A stretch of DNA of 64,000 bases from Gammaproteobacteria bacterium (GCA_026707735.1 JAPOWH010000010.1:1-64000), one strand, 5' to 3'; positions 30,290-38,889 are shown, counted from the stretch's first letter. The notes: generated from the sequence alone by a model not told the origin. Program-made: numbers and translations.

Positions 30290-30661
30290 ATGAACATCGG
30301 CAAGGCAAAGTGTCCCAACTGTTCCCGCGACATGAACATAACGCGGCTTGTCTGCGCAGATTGCAACATTCGTGTAGAAGCGGACTTCGAGATGCCTGCG
30401 CTTGCCAGACTGACGCCAGAGGACCAGTTGTTCGTGAGTGCTTTTGTGCAAAACCACGGATCGATCAAACAAATGGAACGACTGTTTGGAGTCAGCTATC
30501 CTACTGTCAAGAACAGACTGGTAGCGATTTCATCCAAATTGGATCCTATAGCAGGAATTGGAAAATCGGATGAACCTCTCCCATCAAGCGAACAAACGTT
30601 GAGCCTGCTGTCGGATGGCGAAATCTCGGTGGACGAAGCTTTGAGGAGATTGGGGCAGTGA
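30290..30661 (+). CDS. DUF2089 family zinc-ribbon/HTH protein
   Basis: Product of 123 aa. The N-terminal zinc ribbon has CPNC (8-11) and CADC (22-25). The middle (LTPEDQLFVSAFVQNHGSIKQMERLFGVSYPTVKNRL) is a helix-turn-helix-like segment. The C-terminus SLLSDGEISVDEALRRLG resembles the short SHOCT-like motif found in YvlB/DUF4097 systems. This matches DUF2089, often annotated as a regulator. Its stop overlaps the start of the next membrane-protein gene (GTGA), so the pair is translationally coupled. Confidence 0.8.
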   Translation: MNIGKAKCPNCSRDMNITRLVCADCNIRVEADFEMPALARLTPEDQLFVSAFVQNHGSIKQMERLFGVSYPTVKNRLVAISSKLDPIAGIGKSDEPLPSSEQTLSLLSDGEISVDEALRRLGQ

Positions 30662-30906
30662 TTCCGATCCTTGCAATGATCTCTTGGAAGAGAAATCAGA
30701 GAATTCCACTGTGCATTCCGATTCTGTTTCTATGGCCGATAGCAGGTGTGGTCTTTTGTGTGGCGTGGATTGTCGGCGCAGTGGTCCCCAAGCTCAAGAC
30801 ACACACTGAAAGAATCTGCATGGGCATTGCCGCATTCGCCAAGATGCGTGGACTGCATGTGGAAATTGAGTCCGACGACACTACCTTCAGATTGCGGATA
30901 ATCTGA
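30658..30906 (+). CDS. Small membrane protein paired with DUF2089
   Basis: Product of 82 aa with GTG start overlapping the DUF2089 stop by 4 nt. One long or two short hydrophobic segments (about 17-45) are followed by a basic region and a beta-like tail (LHVEIESDDTTFRLRII). Small membrane proteins of this shape often accompany DUF2089/YvlB-type genes. No domain name can be given. A regulator/membrane-sensor pair is a reasonable guess only. Confidence 0.65.
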   Translation: MIPILAMISWKRNQRIPLCIPILFLWPIAGVVFCVAWIVGAVVPKLKTHTERICMGIAAFAKMRGLHVEIESDDTTFRLRII

Positions 30907-31121
30907 ACCGACGATAGATCTAAAAAGCTAAGCCCTGTTTGACGATGGGCTGCGTCATGAACCGCTGCGGGCTTGACTTGATCCGATTGGAGTGAGCCAA
31001 GTGCATCCGCCTCCGGGGGAGCTGAATCAACTAATGGGTATACAACGAATTACAACAGTTCGACCTACTGGCATCCTGCGACCTTGCGATTGGGATGCGC
31101 ATCTTCTATATGTGTGACTGA

Positions 31122-32012
31122 ATGAGCGGGCGTATGAGAATGTTTCGAAACTGGGTTGGACTTGTTGTATTGCTTTGTTCGACATCGCTTATGGCAGAGC
31201 TTCCTGGCACCTATGTTCTCTCGTTTGGAGAGCTTTCTACAGATCAGAAAAAGAAAGTGACCGTAGGTTCTCAGCTTCAAGAGGGAACCCGACTAATAGA
31301 TCAATGGCGCGATTTGGCCGCGAAGGAGAAAGTAACTCTCGAAATTCGAGGCACGGATGTAGAGAACCAATTTGACGGAACTTGGAGGGCCTCGACGCTA
31401 GGTTTCGAGACATCGAAAATCAATCTTCGCGGCACGGAATTCGGATTTGTATTCCATCTCCGAGTAGATGGGGAGTCCTACATTTTCGATTGCAATGGAG
31501 AAGTCGTAGAAGGAGAATTGCAAGGCACGCTATGGACGGTCTGGGGCGAAGTGCCCATGACGGGCAAGCGTAAGATTCCTCAGCTCGCTGGAACGTATCT
31601 AGTCACGTTTGGAGAGCTGACTCCCGGCAACCAGGAGATTGGAGACAAGGGCAACCGGCTGCTAAATCAATGGCGGGATTTGGCCGCGAGCAACGAAGTC
31701 TTGCTAGAACTCCGAGCCACCGATGTGGAGAACGAGTTTGACGCAATATGGGAAGACACACTGACTCAACCCGTGAAAGGATACGAGCCAAGGAAAATCT
31801 ACATACGTCCCCATGAAGTCTCACTTCTTTTTGCGCGCGAATACGACGAAGTGCGCTACATATTCCATTATCTGTGTGAAATAGAGGAGAGCGAACTTCG
31901 CGGAACTCTGCAAACCCCTTGGGGCGATGTACCGATGTTTGCGAAACTGAAGATCGACGAGGGAACGGAAAGGCCCGAAGACGAACGAGTTCTTGACGAG
32001 TCCGATAGTTAG
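31122..32012 (+). CDS. Secreted protein of two tandem repeats, family unknown
   Basis: Product of 296 aa. The signal peptide ends near residue 25 (LMA|ELPG); nearby ATGs at 31134 and 31140 are alternative starts. The mature part is two copies of one module of about 125 residues (about 27-152 and 155-278). Both copies have (P/A)GTY...FGEL, (D/N)QWRDLAA, a TDVEN-FD-W block and a closing GTL-T-WG(E/D)VPM. The gap between DQWRDLAA and the aromatic core differs in length. Each copy has one conserved Cys in a YIF(D/H)...C segment. A short acidic tail ends it. I do not recognise the family; the fold looks all-beta. It is probably periplasmic and follows the DUF2089 pair by 215 nt. Confidence 0.75.
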   Translation: MSGRMRMFRNWVGLVVLLCSTSLMAELPGTYVLSFGELSTDQKKKVTVGSQLQEGTRLIDQWRDLAAKEKVTLEIRGTDVENQFDGTWRASTLGFETSKINLRGTEFGFVFHLRVDGESYIFDCNGEVVEGELQGTLWTVWGEVPMTGKRKIPQLAGTYLVTFGELTPGNQEIGDKGNRLLNQWRDLAASNEVLLELRATDVENEFDAIWEDTLTQPVKGYEPRKIYIRPHEVSLLFAREYDEVRYIFHYLCEIEESELRGTLQTPWGDVPMFAKLKIDEGTERPEDERVLDESDS

Positions 32013-32179
32013 CCTAGTCTGAATGAAAGACTTTCTGCTAACGCCACATATGCCTTCGCGCTTGACTACGTCCAGACGGACATGAGTAGATTCGTCTCTC
32101 CGTTATATTACGCGTCCCTTGTGCGTTGGTGATTCGCACTAGCGGGCCTGCAAAACGCTCGTCCTGGTCATCGTCTCGG

Positions 32180-32207
32180 TTGCATTAGGTTGCTAGACAC
32201 ATAGAAT
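32180..32207 (+). promoter_or_regulatory. Putative promoter of tRNA-Thr(UGU)
   Basis: TAGAAT (32202-32207) lies 16 nt after TTGCAT (32180-32185). It is followed by a GC-rich discriminator (TGCGCGGCC), typical of stable RNA promoters. The transcript would start about 20 nt before the tRNA. Confidence 0.5.
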
Positions 32208-32234
32208 TGCGCGGCCAATGCGTAGCTAAAGCAT

Positions 32235-32310
32235 GCCGCCATAGCTCAGCAGGTAGAGCAGCTCACTTGTAATGAGAAGGTCCGGGGTTCGATTCCTCGT
32301 GGCGGCACCA
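32235..32310 (+). tRNA. tRNA-Thr (anticodon TGT)
   Basis: 76 nt including encoded CCA. Acceptor GCCGCCA/TGGCGGC, D arm GCTC...GAGC, anticodon loop CTTGTAA, T arm CCGGGGTTCGATTCCTCGT with minor mismatch. In many gammaproteobacteria this gene directly precedes tRNA-Tyr; here it is 2.7 kb away. The convergent oxidase gene ends only 5 nt after it. Confidence 0.96.
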
Positions 32311-32315
32311 TGCGT

Positions 32316-33446
32316 TTATCTATCAGCTAAGTTGATGGCTGGCCCCCGATTTGCCTGTTCAATCGCAAATGGAGCAATATCAACCTCCGGATTTTTAGAT
32401 GCGATCAAGTCTGCGATGACCTTGCCGATAGCTGGTCCGTACAGAATCCCCTTGCGACCCGCGCCAGTTCCTACGAAGACGTTTGCATGTTCCGGTATTG
32501 GTCCAATGTATGGCAGTCCGTCGGGGGTAGTAGGCCGCAGACATGCAGTCTGACGAGCAACCTCGTTAACATTCAAGCCGGGAAGTACGAACGCTAGATT
32601 CCTCAGTATCTCCGCGCGTCCACTGCTTGTTGTCATCTCATCGTAGCCAGAGTTGGATTCCGTGGTTCCAGCCCAGACTAGTCCGTCCGTCTTGGTTGTG
32701 CAGTAGTTGCCATTCCAACCAATGGATTGGAACAGCGGAGGTCCTTCGGTTTTCAATCGAAGTATTTCGCCTTTCAATGGTGGAACTGGAAGATTGACGT
32801 CCATCGATAGGAGCAACGGCTCCACCCAGGTTCCGTTTGCACACACTAGAATCGGTGCCTTTAGGGTTGTACCATCGTCAAGATTCACGCCAATCCCTGT
32901 TGTGCTAGCTACAAGTGAGTTTGCACGCCTGTGCAAAGTGTCACATCCTGAAGATTGCGCCAAGGCTGTTGTCAGACATTTCGAATCGACTTCGCGCGTG
33001 CCCTGCAAGAGTAACGCTCCTAAGAGTTTGGAATTCAGTCGTGGCTCAAGATCAAGCGCTTGCGATGGTTCAATGTATTCCGCCCGCACAGCTGTGGATT
33101 TGTTAATCCACTCAGATCTCTTGCCGAGTTGTGCCGACTCCTCATGCGAAAAGGCAAGATTGAGTGTGTCCCTGTCCCGGTACCTGCAATCGATTCCTGA
33201 CTCATTGCCTAGCTCATTGCGAAGGCTTGTGTGCAAGTCCGCAGCGTAACGACCCAATTCCCACATCGCACCGGGCACAGCGAAGCCCGAAACTTCGACA
33301 ATGCCCCCGTAGGACAATCCTGAGGCTTTCGCGGCAATTTCCTCAGGTTCAACAATGATGCTTCGGATGTTGTGCCTAGAAAGATAGTAGGCAGTTGCCG
33401 CACCAACGATTCCTCCTCCTATGATCGCAACCTCGTGTTCAGTCAT
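32316..33446 (-). CDS. FAD-dependent amino-acid/amine oxidase (DAO family)
   Basis: Product of 376 aa. The N-terminal Rossmann motif EVAIIGGGIVGAATAYYL (FAD binding, residues 5-22) and acidic end of the second strand (IIVEP) are clear. SGLSYGGI follows, then a substrate domain, and the C-terminal RPTTPDGLPYIGP...GAGRKGILYGPAIGKVIADLI closes the FAD site as in glycine oxidase, sarcosine oxidase and DadA-type D-amino-acid dehydrogenases. The substrate is not determinable by reading. ATG 33446 has AAGGGAG upstream. It sits between the two halves of what is usually one tRNA cluster. Confidence 0.85.
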   Translation of the reverse strand: MTEHEVAIIGGGIVGAATAYYLSRHNIRSIIVEPEEIAAKASGLSYGGIVEVSGFAVPGAMWELGRYAADLHTSLRNELGNESGIDCRYRDRDTLNLAFSHEESAQLGKRSEWINKSTAVRAEYIEPSQALDLEPRLNSKLLGALLLQGTREVDSKCLTTALAQSSGCDTLHRRANSLVASTTGIGVNLDDGTTLKAPILVCANGTWVEPLLLSMDVNLPVPPLKGEILRLKTEGPPLFQSIGWNGNYCTTKTDGLVWAGTTESNSGYDEMTTSSGRAEILRNLAFVLPGLNVNEVARQTACLRPTTPDGLPYIGPIPEHANVFVGTGAGRKGILYGPAIGKVIADLIASKNPEVDIAPFAIEQANRGPAINLADR

Positions 33447-33661
33447 AGTTCAGCTCCCTTGTTGTTCGCCACGTGTCGCGTGCTATGGACGTCTGCCACA
33501 TCTAGGACGAATTTTGCAGGATACTGGTGTCGAAAACATGGTCATTCGCAAACGCTTGTGTCGCTAGAATAATTTCCCATTCATTGGTTCAAGTCCGCGT
33601 GCGAACTGCAACGTGGACATGGTCGCGATGAGCACTTTCTAGATTTGCAGAGGCACTATCG

Positions 33662-34861
33662 ATGTCCAAGTATCGGATGCGAACTGCGGCGATCCATGCA
33701 GGAGAATCGGCAGATCCTCTGACCGGTGCGTCGACACCCAATCTAGTGCTGGCGAACAGCTTCGTGGTTTCCGAACCGCAGGGCTTTTCAATCAACTCCT
33801 TCGAGGACGAACGACCGTTCATCTACACACGATGGGACAATCCGACCGTTAAGGTTCTTGAAGAGAAACTGGCTGTGTTGGAGAACGCGGAGGATTGCCT
33901 GTGCTTCGCATCGGGAATGGCTGCAACAACTGCGGTGCTTCATGGCACGCTTAATCCCGGGGACCACGTCGTCGTTAGCGATGTGCACTATGCCGGCGCG
34001 GCAGAACTGATACGGAGTCTGAAGCAATCCATGAATGTGGATTCGACTCCGGTGGACACCACCGATCTACATAGTGTAGAACGTGCAATCCGTCCTGGGT
34101 CGACCAAGCTTATATGGATTGAAACGCCTTCAAATCCTCTGTTGAGGGTGACGGACATTCGTGCAGTTGCCGAAATTGCGTCGAGTTCGGGTGCCCTCTT
34201 AGCGGTGGATTCGACCGTGGCAACGCCTATAGCCACTCGCCCTATAGAACTGGGTGCGGATTTTGTAGTGCATTCGTTATCAAAATACATAGGTGGACAT
34301 GGTGATGCCATTGGCGGTGCAGTTGTCGGAGCTTCGAATTTGCTGCAATCTCTGAGAACGGTCGAACGAATCTACTTCGGCGGCGTTCTTAGCCCATTCA
34401 ACGCGTGGCTGATCGCTCGAGGCGCTGCTACATTGCCCGTGCGCATGAAATTTCACTCTGATAATGCCTTGCAAATTGCCGAATTTCTGTCACATCATCC
34501 CAAGGTCGACAAGGTGCTTTACCCGGGATTGTCCAACCATCCGGGGCATGAACTGGCGCGGCGACAGATGACGTGCTTCTCGAGTCTGCTTTCCTTTTCG
34601 GTTGCCAACGGCGCGATCATGGCGAGTCGAATGGCAGAGGAGCTCGACATTATTCACTACGCTGTTTCGCTGGGAAGCTACCGGAGTTTGATTTACTGGC
34701 TTCCAACCGACGAAATGCTCTCCACGGCATTCCTGCTAGACGATCGATTGGCTGCTAAATACAGGGAGTCTGCAGGCGACGGAATTTTTCGGCTCGCCGT
34801 AGGACTGGAGGATCCAGACGATCTGTGCGAGGAACTTGATAGGGTTCTGTCTGTCGTATAG
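33662..34861 (+). CDS. Cys/Met metabolism (trans-sulfuration) PLP-dependent enzyme
   Basis: Product of 399 aa, normal for the family. YTRWDNPT (55-62) matches the phosphate-contacting YTRYGNPT motif. ASGMAA (83-88), VDSTVATP and SLSKYIGGHGD (PLP lysine K208) are characteristic. The C-terminal LGSYRSLIYWLP and FRLAVGLEDPDDL(C)EELDR complete it. The family includes cystathionine gamma-synthase, beta- and gamma-lyases, methionine gamma-lyase and O-acyl-homoserine sulfhydrylases. The reaction cannot be assigned. ATG 33662 has AGAGG upstream. No sulfur-pathway neighbours are present. Confidence 0.88.
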   Translation: MSKYRMRTAAIHAGESADPLTGASTPNLVLANSFVVSEPQGFSINSFEDERPFIYTRWDNPTVKVLEEKLAVLENAEDCLCFASGMAATTAVLHGTLNPGDHVVVSDVHYAGAAELIRSLKQSMNVDSTPVDTTDLHSVERAIRPGSTKLIWIETPSNPLLRVTDIRAVAEIASSSGALLAVDSTVATPIATRPIELGADFVVHSLSKYIGGHGDAIGGAVVGASNLLQSLRTVERIYFGGVLSPFNAWLIARGAATLPVRMKFHSDNALQIAEFLSHHPKVDKVLYPGLSNHPGHELARRQMTCFSSLLSFSVANGAIMASRMAEELDIIHYAVSLGSYRSLIYWLPTDEMLSTAFLLDDRLAAKYRESAGDGIFRLAVGLEDPDDLCEELDRVLSVV

Positions 34862-34940
34862 CACGTTCTCTTCGTCGAGACACAGCCCGATGTGAAGTGT
34901 AACTCTTGTTGCTGTACATCGCGTGATGTGCCACAAAAAA

Positions 34941-34969
34941 TTGACAGCTGCACTGCAAATAACGAAAAT
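34941..34969 (+). promoter_or_regulatory. Promoter of the tRNA-Tyr-Gly-Thr(-Trp-secE) unit
   Basis: Perfect TTGACA (34941-34946), 17 nt spacer, GAAAAT (34964-34969), then a GC-rich discriminator (ATCGCGC) typical of growth-rate-controlled stable-RNA promoters. It lies about 35 nt before tRNA-Tyr. Confidence 0.65.
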
Positions 34970-35008
34970 ATCGCGCTTTGATGCTCAACACCTCGCCTCA
35001 GCTCTTCT

Positions 35009-35093
35009 GGAGGGGTTCCCGAGTGGCCAAAGGGACCAGACTGTAAATCTGATGTCGTCGACTTCGGAGGTTCGAATCCTCCCCCCTCCACCA
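35009..35093 (+). tRNA. tRNA-Tyr (anticodon GTA)
   Basis: 85 nt with CCA. Acceptor GGAGGGG/CCCCTCC, anticodon loop CTGTAAA, long variable arm (class II) as expected for bacterial tRNA-Tyr. Confidence 0.97.
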
Positions 35094-35134
35094 TATCCGG
35101 CAGGATGCGAGATGATTGTGCAAGAAGATGTCGT

Positions 35135-35208
35135 GCGGGCATTGTTTAGTGGTAGAACCTCAGCCTTCCAAGCTGATGGCGCGGGTTCGATTCCCGCTGC
35201 CCGCACCA
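35135..35208 (+). tRNA. tRNA-Gly (anticodon TCC)
   Basis: 74 nt with CCA. Acceptor GCGGGCA/TGCCCGC, anticodon loop CTTCCAA, T loop GGTTCGATTCC. Confidence 0.97.
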
Positions 35209-35256
35209 TGGTTCGGAGTCATTTGAGATAACATAAGGCGTCATACGTCTGAGCAC

Positions 35257-35332
35257 GCTCACATAGCTCAGTCGGTAGAGCGCTTCCTTGGTAAGGAAGA
35301 GGTCATCGGTTCAAATCCGATTGTGAGCACCA
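35257..35332 (+). tRNA. tRNA-Thr (anticodon GGT)
   Basis: 76 nt with CCA. Acceptor GCTCACA/TGTGAGC, anticodon loop TTGGTAA. In many gammaproteobacteria a tuf gene follows here; instead 164 nt without a gene lead to tRNA-Trp. Confidence 0.97.
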
Positions 35333-35496
35333 TTTTGCAAACAAACTAGTTGCCGTAGGTTTGTTGATTGAAGTCGGTACTTTGGTGTATCGCAAAAGCA
35401 TTTTGGCGGCAATGAGAGATATTGGACAGGTGCACTAGCACGCAAGCGCAAATTCGTTCGGCAACAATATCGGTGCCGTAAACGCAACGATGTTCA

Positions 35497-35572
35497 AGGC
35501 CAGTAGCTCAATTGGCAGAGCGGCGGTCTCCAAAACCGCAGGTTGGGGGTTCGATGCCCTCCTGGCCTGCCA
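35497..35572 (+). tRNA. tRNA-Trp (anticodon CCA)
   Basis: 76 nt with CCA. Acceptor AGGCCAG/CTGGCCT with G discriminator, anticodon loop CTCCAAA. It directly precedes secE, the usual position. Confidence 0.97.
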
Positions 35573-35628
35573 GCGAACGAATGTAGCATCCCGGTTTCAC
35601 AACACATTCGCTGAGGAATTTGTCACGA

Positions 35629-36009
35629 GTGGCAACACAAGCAGGTAAACAACCAGGCAACGAGACTTCGTTGTTTGATCGCGTCAAGTGGTTCACAGTG
35701 ATTGCCATCGTGATTGCCGGTATTGCCGGCAACTGGTGGTTTGACGAGATTCCGGCCGTTTTGCGTGCGCTCGCTCTAGTAGGCATGGGGCTAGTCGCAG
35801 GATTAATTCTCTTTCAAACAGAACGCGGCCGCAATCTCTGGATCTTGATGCGCGATGCAAGATCTGAGATTCGCAGGGTCATTTGGCCTAATCGCCAGGA
35901 AACCTTGCAAACTACGGTAATCGTCGTGATTCTGATTCTGATCTTTGCACTGATTCTGTGGGGGTTGGATTCGTTGTTGTCCTGGATCGTACAAATGCTT
36001 CTGAGGTGA
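35629..36009 (+). CDS. secE: Preprotein translocase subunit SecE
   Basis: Product of 126 aa with three membrane segments (about 22-37, 45-60, 95-120), the long gammaproteobacterial form. The conserved amphipathic helix and third segment core are seen in [27 protein letters not shown] 35629 is preferred over TTG 35620 because GAGG at 35613-35616 would be too close to the latter. SecE holds SecY and SecG together in the inner membrane. Gene order tRNA-Trp-secE-nusG is standard; nusG starts 4 nt later. Confidence 0.94.
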   Translation: MATQAGKQPGNETSLFDRVKWFTVIAIVIAGIAGNWWFDEIPAVLRALALVGMGLVAGLILFQTERGRNLWILMRDARSEIRRVIWPNRQETLQTTVIVVILILIFALILWGLDSLLSWIVQMLLR

Positions 36010-36013
36010 TCAA

Positions 36014-36583
36014 ATGGTAGAGACTGTACAAGAAACAGCCACTGAAGCGCTCGAAAAGAACTGGTACGTCGTGAATGCGTACTCGGGGTATGAAAAGAAA
36101 ATTGCCAAGGCGATTGAAGAACGGATTGAAATGTCTGACTTCAAGGATCACTTTGGTGAAGTTCTTGTGCCGGCCGAGGAAGTGGTAGAGATGCGCGGCG
36201 GCCAAAAGCGTCGCAGCGAACGCAAGTTTTTTCCGGGCTACATCTTGGTCCACATGGCAATGAACGAGCACACATGGCAGATTGTCAAGTCAACTCCTCG
36301 CGTGAAAGGGTTTATTGGTGGTACAATAAGCCGTCCGGTTCCCATATCGGATGCAGAAGCTCAACTAATACTTGACCGAGTCAAGGAGGGCAACGACAAG
36401 GACACCCCCAAGACGCTGTTTGGGGCGGGGGAACTTGTACGCGTAATTGATGGCCCCTTTGTGGACTTCAACGGCATCGTCGAGGAAGTCAACTACGAGA
36501 AAAGCCGCCTTGTTGTGTCGGTCACGATTTTTGGACGTTCCACACCAGTAGAACTTGACTTCTCTCAGGTCGAGAAAGGATAA
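36014..36583 (+). CDS. nusG: Transcription termination/antitermination factor NusG
   Basis: Product of 189 aa. The N-terminal NGN domain ([30 protein letters not shown]) binds the RNA polymerase clamp. The C-terminal KOW domain ([21 protein letters not shown]) contacts Rho or ribosomal S10. It sits 4 nt after secE, and 73 nt before rplK, where a possible promoter and the L11 leader hairpin lie. Confidence 0.97.
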   Translation: MVETVQETATEALEKNWYVVNAYSGYEKKIAKAIEERIEMSDFKDHFGEVLVPAEEVVEMRGGQKRRSERKFFPGYILVHMAMNEHTWQIVKSTPRVKGFIGGTISRPVPISDAEAQLILDRVKEGNDKDTPKTLFGAGELVRVIDGPFVDFNGIVEEVNYEKSRLVVSVTIFGRSTPVELDFSQVEKG

Positions 36584-36584
36584 C
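36555..36584 (+). promoter_or_regulatory. Putative promoter of the rplK operon inside the nusG end
   Basis: TTGACT (36555-36560) and GATAAC (36579-36584) are 18 nt apart, straddling the last codons of nusG. In E. coli the rplKAJL-rpoBC unit also starts with a promoter between nusG and rplK. Confidence 0.4.
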
Positions 36585-36605
36585 GAAGCATAGCATCAGC
36601 GCTGT

Positions 36606-36637
36606 GTCGTGCGCCGATCCTCGGATTGGCGCGGGAC
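36606..36637 (+). promoter_or_regulatory. rplK leader hairpin, candidate L1 autoregulation site
   Basis: A 13-14 bp imperfect stem (GTCGTGCGCCGATC with GATTGGCGCGGGAC, one mismatch, G-U pairs) lies just before rplK. In E. coli, L1 binds a stem in this position to repress L11-L1 translation. Position supports this; the specific L1 binding loop was not verified. Confidence 0.4.
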
Positions 36638-36656
36638 GCTTACGCATTGGTATTTC

Positions 36657-37088
36657 ATGGCTAAGAAGGTTTTGACTTATATAAAGTTGCAGGTTCCAGC
36701 CGGACAGGCGACGCCTGCGCCGCCCGTTGGACCTGCGCTTGGTCAACATGGCATAAACATTGTCGAGTTTACGAAGTCGTTCAATGCCCAGACGCAGAAC
36801 GTGGAGCCAGGATTGCCCATTCCCTGCGTCATAACGGTGTATGCAGATCGAAGTTTTACATACATTACGAAGAGCCCGCCGGCATCCGTTCTCATTCGCA
36901 AGGCGGCAAAGATTGAAAAGGGAAGTGGCACGCCGAATACACAGAAGGTGGGAACGGTGACGCGACAGCAGCTTGAAGAAATTGCCAAGATCAAGGAACC
37001 TGACCTTACGGCCGCTGACATGGATGCCGCCGTGCGCACTCTCGCAGGAAGTGCGCGAAGTGCTGGGGTCGAAGTGGAGGGAATCTAG
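36657..37088 (+). CDS. rplK: 50S ribosomal protein L11
   Basis: Product of 143 aa. It binds the GTPase-associated centre of 23S rRNA. The N-terminal [19 protein letters not shown] with conserved prolines and the C-terminal RNA-binding part ([30 protein letters not shown]) are present. ATG 36657 is used; the upstream extension has no homology. The rplA start codon directly follows the stop. Confidence 0.97.
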   Translation: MAKKVLTYIKLQVPAGQATPAPPVGPALGQHGINIVEFTKSFNAQTQNVEPGLPIPCVITVYADRSFTYITKSPPASVLIRKAAKIEKGSGTPNTQKVGTVTRQQLEEIAKIKEPDLTAADMDAAVRTLAGSARSAGVEVEGI

Positions 37089-37787
37089 ATGGCTAAGCTT
37101 ACACGACGCCAGAAAATCGTCACCGAGAAGATCGATCCAACACGGCAATACGATGTGTCGGATGCCGTGCAGATATTGACCGAACTAGCGCAGAAAACGA
37201 AATTCAAGGAATCCTTGGACATTGCCGTAAACCTCGGTTTGGACACACGAAAGCAGGATCAGATGGTCAGGGGATCGACTACGCTGCCGCATGGCGTGGG
37301 AAAGGAAGTAAAGGTTGCGGTATTCGCTTCAGGAGATCAGGCCGACGCGGCTAAGGAAGCCGGAGCTGATGTTGTTGGATTGGAAGATCTTGCGGAGAGT
37401 GTCAAGGCGGGCAACTATGATTTCGACGTGGTCTTGGCTACGCCAGACAGCATGCGGGTTCTAGGCCCTTTGGGCAGAGTTCTCGGTCCACGCGGGCTGA
37501 TGCCGAATCCAAAGTCTGGAACCGTTACAAACGACATGGCTAGCGCGGTGAAGAACGCCAAGTCCGGCCAAGTTCAATTTCGCGCTGACCGCGGTGGGGT
37601 CATTCACGGCTGCGTGGGCCAAGTCGGACAGAGCGCGGATCAAATCAGGGACAACATTGTTGCATTGCTAGACGACCTTCGAAAAGCGAGACCAGCATCC
37701 GCCAAGGGCACCTATCTTAAGAAGGTGACTCTTTCGTCAACTATGGGACCTGGCGTACCGATAGAACAATCATCCTTGGAAGTCTGA
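37089..37787 (+). CDS. rplA: 50S ribosomal protein L1
   Basis: Product of 232 aa, full length. L1 forms the stalk that guides deacylated tRNA from the E site and represses its own operon. Family signatures: [26 protein letters not shown]-equivalent [22 protein letters not shown], and [17 protein letters not shown] at the end (each conserved). ATG immediately after rplK stop, so tight coupling is expected. Confidence 0.97.
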   Translation: MAKLTRRQKIVTEKIDPTRQYDVSDAVQILTELAQKTKFKESLDIAVNLGLDTRKQDQMVRGSTTLPHGVGKEVKVAVFASGDQADAAKEAGADVVGLEDLAESVKAGNYDFDVVLATPDSMRVLGPLGRVLGPRGLMPNPKSGTVTNDMASAVKNAKSGQVQFRADRGGVIHGCVGQVGQSADQIRDNIVALLDDLRKARPASAKGTYLKKVTLSSTMGPGVPIEQSSLEV

Positions 37788-37818
37788 AGACTTCCGCACT
37801 ACATTTGCGAGACACCCA

Positions 37819-38349
37819 ATGACGCTTGCGTTGGAAGACAAGAAGCGAATCGTTGAAGACACACGAACTTCGGCGGAGAAAGCCATATCGGCTATCGTCG
37901 CAGACTATCGGGGAATGTCGGTTTCCCAAGTCACAGACATGCGCAAGCAGGCGCGAGAATCCGGTGTGCAGCTTCAAGTCGTGCGCAACACCCTAGCTCG
38001 CTTGGCTTTCGAGGGGACAGTGCACGAATGCCTTCGCGAATCGTTCAAGGGCCCTACGTTGGTGGCCTACTCGAACGAAGATCCTGGGGCGGGCGCTCGG
38101 CTCATTAGAACCGTACGTGGTTCGGGAATTCAATTGGAAGTTCGGGCGATCTCGATTGCAGGCACTCTGCGCACAGGCGAGGACCTCGATGCGGTGGCGA
38201 AATTGCCGACGCGGGATGAGGCGCTGGCAAAACTGATGTCAGTCATGCTGGGACCCGTATCCAAGCTCGCACAGGTCATTCAAGCAGTACCAACGAAATT
38301 CGTACGGACACTCGTTGCCGTGCGGCAAGCAAAGGAAGCTGACGGTTAG
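37819..38349 (+). CDS. rplJ: 50S ribosomal protein L10
   Basis: Product of 176 aa. L10 anchors L7/L12 dimers to the stalk base. The N-terminal globular part ([39 protein letters not shown]) and the C-terminal helix that binds L7/L12 ([20 protein letters not shown] onward) are complete. It starts 31 nt after rplA and 49 nt before rplL. Confidence 0.96.
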   Translation: MTLALEDKKRIVEDTRTSAEKAISAIVADYRGMSVSQVTDMRKQARESGVQLQVVRNTLARLAFEGTVHECLRESFKGPTLVAYSNEDPGAGARLIRTVRGSGIQLEVRAISIAGTLRTGEDLDAVAKLPTRDEALAKLMSVMLGPVSKLAQVIQAVPTKFVRTLVAVRQAKEADG

Positions 38350-38398
38350 CGCCGTCGGCCAATTTGAGCAACTTCGATTTAGTTTAGGAGAAACTCAC

Positions 38399-38785
38399 AT
38401 GAGCCTATCAAAGGACGAAATCCTCGACGCTATAGCCGACATGTCGGTAATGGAAGTGGTCGAGCTAGTCGACGCCATGGAGCAGAAGTTTGGGGTGACC
38501 GCTGCAGCTGCAGCTCCAGTTGCCGTTGTGGCAGGAGCCGATGGCGGCGCAGCTGGCGCCCAGGAAGAAGAACAGACCGAGTTCGACGTTAGGCTCGTTG
38601 GCGTGCCCGAAAAGAAACTTACCGTGATTAAAGCGGTACGCGAGATCACTGGGTTGGGTCTGAAGGAAGCGAAGGCGCTTGTCGACGAAATGCCCTCGGA
38701 CGTCAAGACTCAAATAAGCAAGGAAGAAGCCGACGAGATCAAGGCAAAGATCGAAGACGCAGGCGGAACGGTAGAAGTCAAATAG
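38399..38785 (+). CDS. rplL: 50S ribosomal protein L7/L12
   Basis: Product of 128 aa from ATG 38399, preceded by AGGAGA; the longer in-frame ORF from 38315 overlaps rplJ and is not used. The N-terminal dimerisation domain ([20 protein letters not shown]), Ala-rich hinge (about 38-60) and C-terminal factor-binding domain ([21 protein letters not shown]) are typical. It recruits translational GTPases. Confidence 0.97.
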   Translation: MSLSKDEILDAIADMSVMEVVELVDAMEQKFGVTAAAAAPVAVVAGADGGAAGAQEEEQTEFDVRLVGVPEKKLTVIKAVREITGLGLKEAKALVDEMPSDVKTQISKEEADEIKAKIEDAGGTVEVK

Positions 38786-38843
38786 GGTTGCAGCGGCGTT
38801 CCCCCTCCAGTCCATTCACGGACGCATCAGCACTTCATTCACC

Positions 38844-38873
38844 GCGGATTGATTCATTTCAATCCGCCCTTTC
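38844..38873 (+). promoter_or_regulatory. rplL-rpoB intergenic hairpin (attenuator or processing site)
   Basis: A perfect 9-bp stem GCGGATTGA/TCAATCCGC with loop TTCATT is followed by a short pyrimidine run CCTTTCT. In E. coli the same gap holds a partial terminator and RNase III site that lowers rpoBC expression relative to ribosomal proteins; the weak T-run fits partial read-through. Confidence 0.6.
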
Positions 38874-38889
38874 TGCATGGAAAAATTAG

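Noticed and set aside
35009-35572. Repeated tRNA-like elements considered as a CRISPR-like or repeat array
   Set aside because: They are four distinct tRNA genes; spacing and sequences do not form direct repeats. No CRISPR array, insertion sequence or prophage was seen anywhere in the window.
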